From positions 18,334-82,333 of the forward strand of contig JAKALA010000009.1 of assembly GCA_021813325.1 (NCBI GenBank): a stretch of DNA of 64,000 nt. Reading direction: 5' to 3'. This DNA is from a bacterium. GTDB lineage: Bacteria > Verrucomicrobiota > Verrucomicrobiia > Limisphaerales > UBA11358. Below, in pieces: positions 43,286 to 51,492 of the stretch. The first letter of the stretch is position 1. Each line of letters opens with the position of its first letter. The translations under genes were made by a program, and so were the position numbers. The notes beneath the pieces were generated by a model, which searched no databases, was not told the origin of the DNA, and saw only the letters and a list, made by a program, of their open reading frames with translations.

Positions 43286-44488
43286 TCAGTTTCTTCGTCG
43301 CAGGTCAGCGACGCATTCCACGTGTTGCGTCTGGGGAAACATGTCCAAGGGCTGAACCCGCATCAGTTCAAAGACACCGTCGCCGCATAAAATGTTCAAA
43401 TCTCTCGCCATGGTGGCGGGATGGCACGACACATAAATAATCTGCGCGGGGCGGGTGGTTCGCAGCAAATCCAGGAGCGACGGCCAGCAACCCTTGCGCG
43501 GCGGGTCAAGCAGAACGGCGGTCTGGTCCACCGGATACTGTTGCAGCAGTTCTGGCATCACCTCTTCCGCTTTGCCGGCCACAAATTGTCCGTTGCTGAC
43601 CTGGCGCAGCGTGGCATTTTGCCGGGCGGCTTTGATGGCCAAGGCGTCATATTCCACGCCGACAAACGATTCGACCGCGTCGGCCGCCTCGATGCCAAAA
43701 AAGCCCACCCCGCAATAAAGATCAATCAGGTGCTTTACTTTACTCTCTGACAAAAAACATTTTACCGTGGATACCAGTTCCGGCAGCAGGAAAAAATTAT
43801 TCTGGAAGAACGAATCCTTGGGCACGTCCCAACCTTCCGGTTGCAATCTAAGCACCACCTTGATTCCGCCTTTCGGCGGTGGATTGGCGCGGACGGCTTT
43901 GATCTGCTCGTTCAACGCTGGTTCGGCAATTTTGCATTCGCTGATGTCTTCCACGAACTTGTTGTCGTTTCGGATAAAACCAATTTCCAATCGCTTGGCC
44001 CGCCCGTTCCATTGGCTGCGAATCATGATCCGATTGCGGTAACCGTATGGTTGCGGGCAGCCAATGACCGGCGTGATTGCGGCTCGTGGGATTTTTCCGA
44101 TGCGCTCAAACAAGTCAGCGATTTGCTTTTGCTTCAAGCGCAATTGTTCGGGGTAAGCAATGTGCTGATACTGACAACCGCCGCAATCGCCGAAGTATTG
44201 GCATTCCGGCTGCACACGTTCGGGGGAGGCGTGGATGATGCGCACCAGTTTCGCCCGCGCAAAATTGCTTTTCAATTCGGTAATTTCCGCCTCCACGGTT
44301 TCCCCGACGGCAACCAAGGGAACGAACACCACCAAAAACTTGCCGGGAACCGGTGGACTCACCGGCTCGTTGCCGGCGGAATCTTGAATGTTCAGGTCAT
44401 GATTAACTTCAATTCGGCCGACACCTTCGCCGCCAAAAGCGAGATCGTGAATAGACAGAATGATTTTATCACCGAGCTTGAGAGACAC
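43286..44488 (-). CDS. TRAM-domain 23S rRNA/tRNA uracil-C5 methyltransferase (RlmD/TrmA family)
   Basis: A 400-residue protein from GTG 44488. TRAM domain: KIILSIHDLAFGGEGVGRIE. Iron-sulfur cluster cysteines: CQYFGDCGGCQYQH with a further Cys near the end of the segment (ISECKIAEP). Catalytic part: DSFFQNNFFLLPELV, LIDLYCGVGFFGIEAAD (SAM motif), LLDPPRKGCWPSLL, and the catalytic Cys in IYVSCHPATMARDL. This fits m5U methyltransferases such as RlmD (U1939); TrmA lacks the cluster, so RlmD/RlmC type is more likely. It starts upstream of the large membrane protein gene and may be its operon partner. Confidence 0.88.
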   Translation of the reverse strand: MSLKLGDKIILSIHDLAFGGEGVGRIEVNHDLNIQDSAGNEPVSPPVPGKFLVVFVPLVAVGETVEAEITELKSNFARAKLVRIIHASPERVQPECQYFGDCGGCQYQHIAYPEQLRLKQKQIADLFERIGKIPRAAITPVIGCPQPYGYRNRIMIRSQWNGRAKRLEIGFIRNDNKFVEDISECKIAEPALNEQIKAVRANPPPKGGIKVVLRLQPEGWDVPKDSFFQNNFFLLPELVSTVKCFLSESKVKHLIDLYCGVGFFGIEAADAVESFVGVEYDALAIKAARQNATLRQVSNGQFVAGKAEEVMPELLQQYPVDQTAVLLDPPRKGCWPSLLDLLRTTRPAQIIYVSCHPATMARDLNILCGDGVFELMRVQPLDMFPQTQHVECVADLRRRN

Positions 44489-44551
44489 GTCGTTAGTTTA
44501 AAGGATTTGCCTGGCCGGAAAAGATATTTTGCCGGTATGATAAAAAATGGT

Positions 44552-45448
44552 TCAGCTTAGTCTGGCCAAAAAAATTTCCGGAGCGATGACGCCTTCAGAC
44601 ACTCTGGTCACGCTGCCGGTCATGCGAATCGAAAAATTGCCGCCAATCTCGATCTTGATGAGGCCACCCGGGCAATGCACCGTGACGTCCCGGTCCACCA
44701 ATCCCAGCTTGTGCGCCACCGCCGCCGCCGCGCTGCTGCTGCTGCCGCTGGCCAGCGTGTAACCCGCGCCGCGCTCCCAGATTTCGATTTGGATATTGGC
44801 GCGGTCGAGCACTTTTAGGAATTGCACGTTGGTCTTGCGCGGGAAATTCGGATGCACTTCGAGCAGCGGCCCGAATTCATGCGCGAGTTTGGCGCTGATT
44901 TCAAGGTGGTTGCTGCGCCCCGCAGCAATGGGCGACGAGGGCGTCGCCGCCACCACCACGCAATGCGGGTTGCCGATGGTCGCGGCGCAGAAGGTGAATT
45001 CGCGTCCGCCGACGGTGATCTTTTCATTGATAACCTCGCGTTTCGGGCCAGTGACAGGAATTTTCTCGCTGTCAAAACTGACGTTGCCCATCTCCACGCG
45101 AACCATGGCGCCATTTTCAAATACGGTCGAACGCACCAATCCGCCATCGGTTTGAATGACGAATTCGTCGTTGCCGACAAATTTCGCATCCCACAAATAA
45201 CGTGAGAAAATCCGGAGTCCGTTGCCGCTCTTTTCGGCGATGCTGCCGTCGGGATTGTAAATCTTCAGCGCGCACTTCGCGGTTTGCGAAGGCAGGGGAC
45301 CAAGCAAAATACCGTCGGAACCCACGCCAAAATTGCGGTGGCAAATGGTTTTGACCTGGTCGGTGGTCAGTTCCGCCGGCAGGTCTTTCGGATTGATGAC
45401 GATGTAATCATTGCCAAGCGCGTGATATTTCGTGAACGCCAAATTCAT
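44552..45448 (-). CDS. dapF: Diaminopimelate epimerase-like protein with both catalytic Cys replaced by Ser
   Basis: A 298-residue protein with the full DapF fold in two halves: TKYHALGNDYIVINP, YNPDGSIAEKSGNGLRIFSRY (first active-site loop) and IEIWERGAGYTLASGSSSSAA (second). In characterised DapF the loops read CGNG and ACGTG, and the two cysteines swap protons at the alpha-carbon of LL-DAP. Here Ser74 and Ser234 occupy those places; the codons AGC are unambiguous. Other conserved residues, such as the N-x-D and GNPH loops, are kept. DapF variants of this Ser type occur in some lineages. It may epimerise by a different route, act on another substrate, or be inactive; see findings. Confidence 0.85.
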   Translation of the reverse strand: MNLAFTKYHALGNDYIVINPKDLPAELTTDQVKTICHRNFGVGSDGILLGPLPSQTAKCALKIYNPDGSIAEKSGNGLRIFSRYLWDAKFVGNDEFVIQTDGGLVRSTVFENGAMVRVEMGNVSFDSEKIPVTGPKREVINEKITVGGREFTFCAATIGNPHCVVVAATPSSPIAAGRSNHLEISAKLAHEFGPLLEVHPNFPRKTNVQFLKVLDRANIQIEIWERGAGYTLASGSSSSAAAAVAHKLGLVDRDVTVHCPGGLIKIEIGGNFSIRMTGSVTRVSEGVIAPEIFLARLS

Positions 45449-45496
45449 CTGGAAAGGATAAACGGAAGCGTCCGGGGAAAAAGGAGAATTGCGTGA

Positions 45497-45698
45497 TTAT
45501 TTGCCGCCGACCGCCGCGTCATGGCTGGCTTGATAAAAAAGTCCTTGATATTCGGCGGGCCTGTTGTCCGTGCCGCCGTGGAAAACGCTGACGGCTTTGC
45601 CGGCGGGAATTTTCGGCCTGGCGATGAATTCCAGAAACGGACCGTTGGTATGGTAGCTGTCGCCAAAACCGGCGCGGACATAAACTTTTTTGGCCGGT
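45497..45698 (-). pseudogene. C-terminal fragment of a gene truncated by an IS200-like insertion
   Basis: A minus-strand frame ends at TAA 45497-45499 and reads, from its broken 5' side, PAKKVYVRAGFGDSYHTNG, FIARPKIPAGKAVSVFHGG and EYQGLFYQASHDAAVGGK. It has no start: the frame is open only to 45715, and bases from 45700 on match the IS200 transposase on the other strand. The composition is protein-like and unlike the surrounding intergenic DNA. Identity of the original gene not recognised. Confidence 0.5.
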
Positions 45699-45699
45699 T

Positions 45700-45988
45700 G
45701 ATCATGTGCATATGCTTATCTTGATGCCGCCGAAGTATTCGGTGGGGCAGGTGATGGGCTTTCTGAAGTCGGCGATCCACATTGCGCGAGTTGATGCGGG
45801 CCGACGGCGGAACTTTATGGGGCAGCAGTTCTGGGCGCGGGGATACTGGGTATCAACGGCGGGGAGACAAAGTCGCAGCGCGCCGCTACTTCCAGGAACA
45901 AGAAAAGGAAGATCAGCGTCTGGATCAACTGACGCTAATGCCGCTTGCAGCGGTTCACGCCATCTCAAGCCTCCGGTTTCACCGGAGG
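45700..45988 (+). mobile_element. IS200/IS605-type remnant with degenerate tnpA and right-end hairpin
   Basis: The plus strand encodes the Y1-transposase segment DHVHMLILMPPKYSVGQVMG, including the HUH His-x-His pair, then SAIHIARVDAGRRRNFMGQQ and FWARGYWVSTAG. The frame then shifts, and the next frame continues QEQEKEDQRLDQLTL, the usual C-terminus. About two residues (GK before SAIH) and the N-terminal part are missing. Downstream lies an 8-bp hairpin (45970-45977 with 45981-45988, CCTCCGGT type), like the right-end palindrome of IS200/IS605 elements. A second small hairpin is at 45941-45953. The transposase is not functional. Confidence 0.8.
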
Positions 45989-46049
45989 TCGCTGGCTCCC
46001 CAATGTCAGCAGGCTGGTAACGCAGCTTTCGCGATTTGGCAGAACGCTT

Positions 46050-48314
46050 TCAAATCGTCAGGATGCCGCCCTGACTCGCGTTGGTGACGAGTTTTTGATA
46101 ACGCGCCAGCCAACCGGTTTTGTTCCGCTTCGCGGGCACAAAGCTCTGCTGCCGCTCCGCGAGTTCGGCTTCAGGAACAAGGATGTCCATTTTGCGATTG
46201 GGAAAATCAATCCGGATGCGGTCGCCCTGGTTCAGCAAACCAATCGGCCCCCCCTCCGCCGCCTCCGGTGAAACGTGGCCAATACACGCGCCGGCGGTGC
46301 CGCCGCTGAACCTTCCGTCGGTGATCAGCGCGACCTTGTCGCCGAGTCCCATGCCCACGATGTAACTCGTGGGCGAAAGCATTTCCTGCATGCCCGGACC
46401 GCCGCGCGGTCCTTCGTTGCGAATGACGACGACATCACCGGCCTTGACTTTGCCGGCAAGGATGCCGGCGCAAGCATCATCCTGGCTCTCAAAAATCACG
46501 CACGGGCCTTCAAAGACAAAACCCGGGCCGCAATTTTCCTTGAACGCTTGGCTGATGCCGGCGGTTTTGACCACACTGCCTTCCGGCGCAAGCTGGCCGT
46601 AAAGAATTGAAAGCCCGCCGTCGGGCGTGTAAGCCGTTTCTTTGGAGCGGATGCAATCCATCGCATCGAAGCGGAACGCCGGATCGTAAGGCAGCAGTCC
46701 GGCCGGTTGCGCCGTTTTCAGCGAGTCGGCGCGATAATCGTGATAGGCTTTGGTGATTTCCGTGCCGCGAAGGCGGCCGGTGCGGAGCAGGCAAAACATC
46801 TGTTTGTTGCCGGCTTGATATTTCCAAATGACGAGCACGGGCGAGCCTTTCAACGTGCCGAGTTCAGCGCGAACCAGGCCTTTAAACTCGCCAAACTTGC
46901 CTTTCAAGCCGGCTGCGATCTCCACACGACCTTTCCACGTTTGCGACTCGCTCAATTCCAGTTCGCCGTCTTCCGCAAACAGCACCGCCACCGCCGCCGC
47001 GTCGCTGGCGTTGAAGGCCGCCGCCAAACGCCACAACGCGATGGCGCGCGGATCGGCCGGGAAAAACAGCATCGGTTTGGGCGCGAGGTTGCCGCTGGCG
47101 GTGCGGGCCGCGCCACCCATCTTGTCGTTCGGATCCACCGCAATGGCCGAGGCTCCGGAGACGCGAACGGTTTTTGCCAGATCGGAAGCGGTTTCCGAGC
47201 GCACATCCCATTCGTCAATATTTTCGCCGAGGGTTTTGCCGGTGACGGTTTTCGCGTTCACGTTCAGGACGCCCTGGCGCTTCAATTCGCCGAGAATTGT
47301 GTGAATGCCGCCGGCGCGGTGAATGTCCTGGATGTGGTAATCCGACGACGGCGACACCTTGCAAAGGCAGGCGATGCGCCGCGAAATTTCATCAATGCGC
47401 TTGATGTTGTAAGGTATGCCGGCCTCACGGGCGACGGCGAGCGTGTGTAACACGGTGTTGGTCGAACCGCCCATCGCGACGTCCAGCATGAGCGCGTTGT
47501 CAAAGGCCTCGATCGTTGCGATGTCGCGTGGTTTCACGTCCTTTTTCACGAGCCGGATGATCGCTTCCGCCGCGCGTTGATAAAGCGCCTCGCGTTCCTT
47601 GGACACGGCGAGAATGGTGCCGTTGCCGGGCAGCGCCATGCCGAGCGCTTCGCACAGGCAATTCATTGAGTTGGCCGTGAACATGCCGGAGCACGAGCCG
47701 CACGTGGGACATGCCGTTTGCTCCAATTTCTTCAACTGATTCTCGGTGATCTTGCCCGTCTGCAATTCGCCCACGCCTTTAAACACGGAAATCAAATCCG
47801 ATTTGCCCGTCGCCGGCTGGAGATATTGCGCCATGTCATCGTGCGCCGCCTGTTGTTCGGCGATGCCAGCCGCCATTGGTCCGCCGCTGACGAACACCGT
47901 GGGAATATTGCAACGCATCGCGCCCATCAACATGCCCGGCACAATCTTGTCGCAGTTCGGTATGCATACCATGCCGTCGAACGCGTGGGCGTTGATCACC
48001 GTTTCCACACAGTCGGCGATCAGTTCGCGTGACGGCAGCGAATACAACATGCCGGAGTGGCCCATCGCAATGCCGTCGTCCACGCCAATGGTGTTGAAAA
48101 TGAACGGCACGCCGCCGGCTTCGCGGACGAGCCGCTTGACCAGCTGGCCAACCTCGTTCAGATGCGCGTGGCCGGGAATACAATCGGTGTAACTGTTGGC
48201 GATGGCGATGAATGGTTTGTCCCAATCGGCTTCGGATTCGATGGAGCCGGTGGCGCGCAGCAACGAGCGGTGCGGCGCACGTTCAAAACCTTGCTTGATG
48301 ATGTCGGAACGCAT
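46050..48314 (-). CDS. ilvD: Dihydroxy-acid dehydratase with an inserted NTF2/SnoaL-like domain
   Basis: A 754-residue protein, about 190 residues longer than the usual IlvD. It makes 2-keto-isovalerate and 2-keto-3-methylvalerate in valine/isoleucine synthesis. IlvD motifs flank the insertion: [40 protein letters not shown] with a cluster cysteine, [18 protein letters not shown] with another, [14 protein letters not shown], then after the insert [21 protein letters not shown] and [22 protein letters not shown]. Residues about 373-550 do not belong to IlvD: they contain [39 protein letters not shown] and [14 protein letters not shown], the pattern of a SnoaL/NTF2 fold. The frame continues through, with no stop or IS. 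See findings. Confidence 0.93.
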   Translation of the reverse strand: MRSDIIKQGFERAPHRSLLRATGSIESEADWDKPFIAIANSYTDCIPGHAHLNEVGQLVKRLVREAGGVPFIFNTIGVDDGIAMGHSGMLYSLPSRELIADCVETVINAHAFDGMVCIPNCDKIVPGMLMGAMRCNIPTVFVSGGPMAAGIAEQQAAHDDMAQYLQPATGKSDLISVFKGVGELQTGKITENQLKKLEQTACPTCGSCSGMFTANSMNCLCEALGMALPGNGTILAVSKEREALYQRAAEAIIRLVKKDVKPRDIATIEAFDNALMLDVAMGGSTNTVLHTLAVAREAGIPYNIKRIDEISRRIACLCKVSPSSDYHIQDIHRAGGIHTILGELKRQGVLNVNAKTVTGKTLGENIDEWDVRSETASDLAKTVRVSGASAIAVDPNDKMGGAARTASGNLAPKPMLFFPADPRAIALWRLAAAFNASDAAAVAVLFAEDGELELSESQTWKGRVEIAAGLKGKFGEFKGLVRAELGTLKGSPVLVIWKYQAGNKQMFCLLRTGRLRGTEITKAYHDYRADSLKTAQPAGLLPYDPAFRFDAMDCIRSKETAYTPDGGLSILYGQLAPEGSVVKTAGISQAFKENCGPGFVFEGPCVIFESQDDACAGILAGKVKAGDVVVIRNEGPRGGPGMQEMLSPTSYIVGMGLGDKVALITDGRFSGGTAGACIGHVSPEAAEGGPIGLLNQGDRIRIDFPNRKMDILVPEAELAERQQSFVPAKRNKTGWLARYQKLVTNASQGGILTI

Positions 48315-48362
48315 ATTTAATTCACAGTTTACGGTTGGGTGACGAACAAGTTAATGACAATT

Positions 48363-48391
48363 AGTTTAGCCGAAAGCGCCAGACCTGTCAT
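48363..48391 (-). promoter_or_regulatory. Sigma-70-like promoter of ilvD
   Basis: On the minus strand ATGACA (48386-48391) is followed after 17 bases by TAAACT (48363-48368). It lies about 50 bases upstream of the ilvD ATG, with a terminator for the preceding gene farther upstream. Confidence 0.5.
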
Positions 48392-48470
48392 GCAATTGCC
48401 TGAGTTCTTTGTGTAAGCTTGCGGCGTGGCCGCGGTTCAAATCGCAGGTTTCGGCGCATTTCTTATCAAC

Positions 48471-48505
48471 AAAAAAGGCCGAACGACAGAAATCGCCCGG
48501 CCTTT
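48471..48505 (-). terminator. Rho-independent terminator after ilvB
   Basis: AAAGGCCG at 48474-48481 pairs with CGGCCTTT at 48498-48505 (8 bp), and on the minus strand the stem is followed by a run of six T (complement of 48471-48476). It lies 16 bases after the ilvB stop. ilvD therefore has its own promoter. Confidence 0.85.
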
Positions 48506-48520
48506 GCGTGGAGCGATTGA

Positions 48521-50407
48521 TTACGCTTTCCAAATCATATCCGCGACTGTTTTGCCCGCTGGAATAAACGGTATGACGTGGGTGCTGTAAGGCACGATCA
48601 CATCCAGCACATAAGGTTCGTCGGCGTCCAACATGCGCTGCATCGCCGCGCGCAGATCTTTTTTAAACATGACCCGCTCGCATTTCACATTGAATGAATT
48701 GCAAACCCGCACGTAATCCGGATAGATTTGCGGACGATGCTCGGGATCGCCGAGATAAGTATGACCGCGGTTGCCGCCGTAGAAATTATCTTCCCACTGC
48801 ACCACCATGCCGAGGTGCTGGTTGTTAAGAATAATGGCCTTGGCGGCGATTTTCTCGATATGCGCCGTGGCCAGTTCCTGAATATTCATCAAGAAGGAGC
48901 CGTCGCCGTCGATGTCGATGACCTGCTTGTCCGGCAAAGCCACCTTGACTCCGAGCGCCGCCGGATAGCCGTAGCCCATTGATCCGAGACCGCCGCTGGT
49001 GACAAACTGGCGCGGATATTTATATTTATACCATTGGCCAGCCCACATCTGATGTTGGCCAACTCCAGTGGCAATGTAAGCTTCGCCCTTGGTCATTTCG
49101 AACAGCGTTTCAACCACCATTTGCTGCAGAATCACCTGGCTTTCCTGGCCCTCCATGTGATCCACCATGTGATCGCTGTTGGCAATTTCGGGGGTGATGC
49201 GGTAGGCAAACGGCCCTTTCTGTTTCCAAGCCTCAATTTGAGCAAGCCACGCCGAATGCTCCTTGTGGAGCGCACGCTTGGCGAGCAGCTTGTTCAATCG
49301 CGTCAACGCGTCTTTGATGTCGCCGATGACCGGAAGGTTGGCCTTGCGATTCTTATTGATCTCAGATGCGTCAATATCAATGTGAACAATCGTGCCATGC
49401 TTGCAAAACTCCTCGAACTTGCCGGTCACGCGATCGTCGAAGCGCACGCCAAACGCCAGCAGCAAGTCCGCGCCATCCTTGAGTTTCACCATCGGGTCGT
49501 TGAAGCTCTTGCGAAGTTCATATTCGCCATTCACCGCCCAGTTGGCCACGGCCGAGCCGTGCATGCCCAGCCAGCGCAACGAAAGCGGATGCGTTTCCGG
49601 AAAACCGCCGATGCCCATGAGCGTGGTCGTGACGGGAATGTTGGTCGTCTCGGCAAACTTTTTCAATTCCGCCGCCGCGCCGCTGGTGATGATCCCGCCG
49701 CCGGCATAAATCACCGGGCGCTCGGCCTTCTCGATCAGCCCGATAATTTCGTTCAACGCCACTTCATCGGCCTTCAGTTCGGGTTGATTGTAGCCGCGCA
49801 AACTGGCTTTGACTTCTTCCAGCGTGGGCCAGATGGGCTGGGCTTTTTCCTGTTGAATGTTTTTGGGAAAATCGATGACCACCGGACCGGGGCGGCCCGA
49901 TTGGGCGATATAAAACGCCTCTTTCACAATCCGCGGAATATCGTGGATGCTGGTGATCAAATAGCTGTGCTTCACAATCGGCAACGTGAGACCAATCATG
50001 TCCGTTTCCTGAAACGCGCCGCGTCCGATCATGGACTGCGTCACCTGTCCCGTGATGGCGATCAGCGGGCAGGAATCCATGAATGCGTCGGCAATAGCCG
50101 TCACCAGGTTGGTGGCACCGGGACCGCTGGTGCTCATGCAAACGCCAGCTTTGCCGGTCACGCGGGCATAGCCTTCGGCCGCGAAACTGCCGCCCTGCTC
50201 GTGGCGCGGGAGGATGGTGCGAATTTTGGATTTGGTCAGCGACTGGTGGATTTCCATGCTGGCGCCGCCGGGATAGGCAAAAATCACTTCCACCCCTTCG
50301 CGTTCCAGGGCCTCGACAAAAATGTCGCGGCCATACATGGCCTTGCCGACTTCGGCGCGTTTGGCGTTCGATTTCTTCTTGGCGGCGGATTCGGTTGCTT
50401 TGCTCAT
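48521..50407 (-). CDS. ilvB: Acetolactate synthase large subunit
   Basis: A 628-residue ThDP enzyme that forms acetolactate or acetohydroxybutyrate, the first step of valine/leucine/isoleucine synthesis. Motifs: GVEVIFAYPGGASMEIHQSL, catalytic Glu in LPRHEQGGSFAAEGYARVTG, ATNLVTAIADAFMDSCPLIAITGQV, and the ThDP motif DIDGDGSFLMNIQELATAHI with ILNNQHLGMVVQWEDNFY. The first 22 residues are a lysine/serine-rich extension (SKATESAAKKKSNAKRAE). No regulatory small subunit (ilvN) or ilvC lies next to it in the window. A leader with an attenuator-like structure precedes it. Confidence 0.95.
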   Translation of the reverse strand: MSKATESAAKKKSNAKRAEVGKAMYGRDIFVEALEREGVEVIFAYPGGASMEIHQSLTKSKIRTILPRHEQGGSFAAEGYARVTGKAGVCMSTSGPGATNLVTAIADAFMDSCPLIAITGQVTQSMIGRGAFQETDMIGLTLPIVKHSYLITSIHDIPRIVKEAFYIAQSGRPGPVVIDFPKNIQQEKAQPIWPTLEEVKASLRGYNQPELKADEVALNEIIGLIEKAERPVIYAGGGIITSGAAAELKKFAETTNIPVTTTLMGIGGFPETHPLSLRWLGMHGSAVANWAVNGEYELRKSFNDPMVKLKDGADLLLAFGVRFDDRVTGKFEEFCKHGTIVHIDIDASEINKNRKANLPVIGDIKDALTRLNKLLAKRALHKEHSAWLAQIEAWKQKGPFAYRITPEIANSDHMVDHMEGQESQVILQQMVVETLFEMTKGEAYIATGVGQHQMWAGQWYKYKYPRQFVTSGGLGSMGYGYPAALGVKVALPDKQVIDIDGDGSFLMNIQELATAHIEKIAAKAIILNNQHLGMVVQWEDNFYGGNRGHTYLGDPEHRPQIYPDYVRVCNSFNVKCERVMFKKDLRAAMQRMLDADEPYVLDVIVPYSTHVIPFIPAGKTVADMIWKA

Positions 50408-50446
50408 GTCTTTCTATTTTGGTTTTGGCCGGCTCGGCGGGGCGGA

Positions 50447-50480
50447 CAAAAAAACCCACAGCCGTTGCCAGCCGTGGGTT
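50447..50480 (-). terminator. Attenuator terminator in the ilvB leader
   Basis: AACCCAC (50453-50459) pairs with GTGGGTT (50474-50480); the inner part can add two more pairs. On the minus strand the stem is followed by seven T (complement of 50448-50454). It lies 18 bases after the leader-peptide stop and about 40 bases before the ilvB start. An alternative pairing is possible between CTTGTT (complement of 50500-50505) and AACAAG (complement of 50481-50486), adjacent to the terminator stem. Confidence 0.82.
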
Positions 50481-50497
50481 CTTGTTAAATCCAGAGT

Positions 50498-50566
50498 TCA
50501 ACAAGCGCCAGCGGCGGCGTCAATTACGACTACCAGCAGGACGACTTGTGAACGGTTCTTAAACAT
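50498..50566 (-). CDS. ilvB leader peptide (branched-chain amino acid attenuator)
   Basis: A 22-residue frame: ATG at 50566, stop TGA at 50498-50500. It encodes MFKNRSQ, then eight consecutive branched-chain residues VVLLVVVI, then DAAAGAC. It is followed by a terminator hairpin and then ilvB, and preceded by a promoter whose start site would fall about 3 bases before the ATG, so the message would be leaderless or nearly so. This is how regulatory leader peptides of ilv/leu operons are built: starvation for Val/Leu/Ile stalls the ribosome, and an alternative RNA fold prevents termination. A leaderless ilv leader peptide is known from Corynebacterium glutamicum ilvBNC. Confidence 0.82.
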   Translation of the reverse strand: MFKNRSQVVLLVVVIDAAAGAC

Positions 50567-50575
50567 CGGTGAGAA

Positions 50576-50604
50576 ATCTTAATTCGCAGGCTCAGTGGCG
50601 TCAA
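50576..50604 (-). promoter_or_regulatory. Sigma-70 promoter for the ilvB leader
   Basis: On the minus strand TTGACG (50599-50604) is followed by a 17-base gap and TAAGAT (50576-50581), 5 of 6 and 4 of 6 matches. The expected start is near 50569, three bases before the leader ATG. The promoter lies inside the last codons of the truncated MFS frame. Confidence 0.65.
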
Positions 50605-51010
50605 GACGCTTTTGCTCGACTTCCTTGAGGTATTTCCGCGTGGCGTCCGGCAAATCATGCCAAATTTTGATCGCCACGGCCAGCCCAAGAATGGCAAACG
50701 GCACCATAAACAACGGCCACCAATGCCAGTTCCGCGCCAGGCCCAGGAAAGTGGCGCCTTCGCCGGGTTTGTCGGCCGGCACCAAGTGCCCGATGAAGAA
50801 TGATTGGATGCCACTGCCCAGATAGGTGCATCCGTCCACGATGCCGGAACAGATCGCCGTGGCTTTGCGCCCGCCAAAATCAGTGGCCGCCGTGCCGGCC
50901 ATGAGCGAAGTCAACCCCACGGCCGCCATGACCACCAGAACACACGCAATTAGGCCAGGCAAATGCTAACAACGATGATGCCCATAAGTTTTCCAGCCTT
51001 GGAAAGTGAG
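50579..51010 (-). pseudogene. C-terminal remnant of an MFS (OPA-type) transporter, frame broken
   Basis: The frame 50579-50962 encodes GLIACVLVVMAAVGLTSLMAG, ATDFGGRKATAICSGIVDGC, YLGSGIQSFFIGHL and PLFMVPFAILGLAVAIKIWH, the last four membrane segments of a sugar-phosphate/glycerol-3-phosphate-type permease. Upstream, a frame shift near 50965 joins it to AGKLMGIIVVSICLA, and no start or further membrane segments can be found. The usual 400 residues are therefore mostly missing. Its 3' end contains the ilvB promoter. Confidence 0.7.
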
Positions 51011-51112
51011 CGTTAACTGGCAAGATTTATTGGCAACATTCCGCAGCAAAATCGTTTTCGCCGCGTTTGTTTTCCTTGGAACCGCCCGCAAAAATTGGCC
51101 GAACCCGCAACC

Positions 51113-51481
51113 TTACCGGGCAAACAACGGCACCGGCAATGGCTTGCCGCAGTAAATGCAGACCGATCGTTTGCCGGAATTGATTTTACCACAAGCCGGA
51201 CAAGGCATCGGTGGCGAAACGGTCCCCGATTTGCCATCCAAACGGCCGTCGCGCAGGTCGATTTCCTTCACCAGATTGGCGAGCACTTCGTCGGTGTAAC
51301 CATGCTGTTGTTTCAACAAAGTCCATAGCGCCTCCGTGAGCATCAGCAGCCGGTCGATGTCCTGACGGAGAAATTCAACCTCGGTCTTGGTCTCCCGCGC
51401 GCTCGCCTGCGCGAGATTGGCGTCCGTTTGCGCGGCAGAGACGGCCGCCTGCGAATACGGTGCGCCGAAGGAGTAAAACAT
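51113..51481 (-). CDS. Small coiled-coil/zinc-ribbon protein
   Basis: A 122-residue protein from ATG 51481 with AAGGG upstream. Residues 10-75 are helical and charged (AVSAAQTDANLAQASARETK, VEFLRQDIDRLLMLTEALWT), probably a coiled coil. The C-terminal 35 residues have a zinc ribbon CPACGKINSGKRSVCIYCGK. Cytoplasmic. It starts 12 bases after ispG and is likely in the same operon. The function is unknown; similar small zinc-ribbon proteins occur in Verrucomicrobiota and Planctomycetes. Confidence 0.7.
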   Translation of the reverse strand: MFYSFGAPYSQAAVSAAQTDANLAQASARETKTEVEFLRQDIDRLLMLTEALWTLLKQQHGYTDEVLANLVKEIDLRDGRLDGKSGTVSPPMPCPACGKINSGKRSVCIYCGKPLPVPLFAR

Positions 51482-51492
51482 GTTAATTGCCC

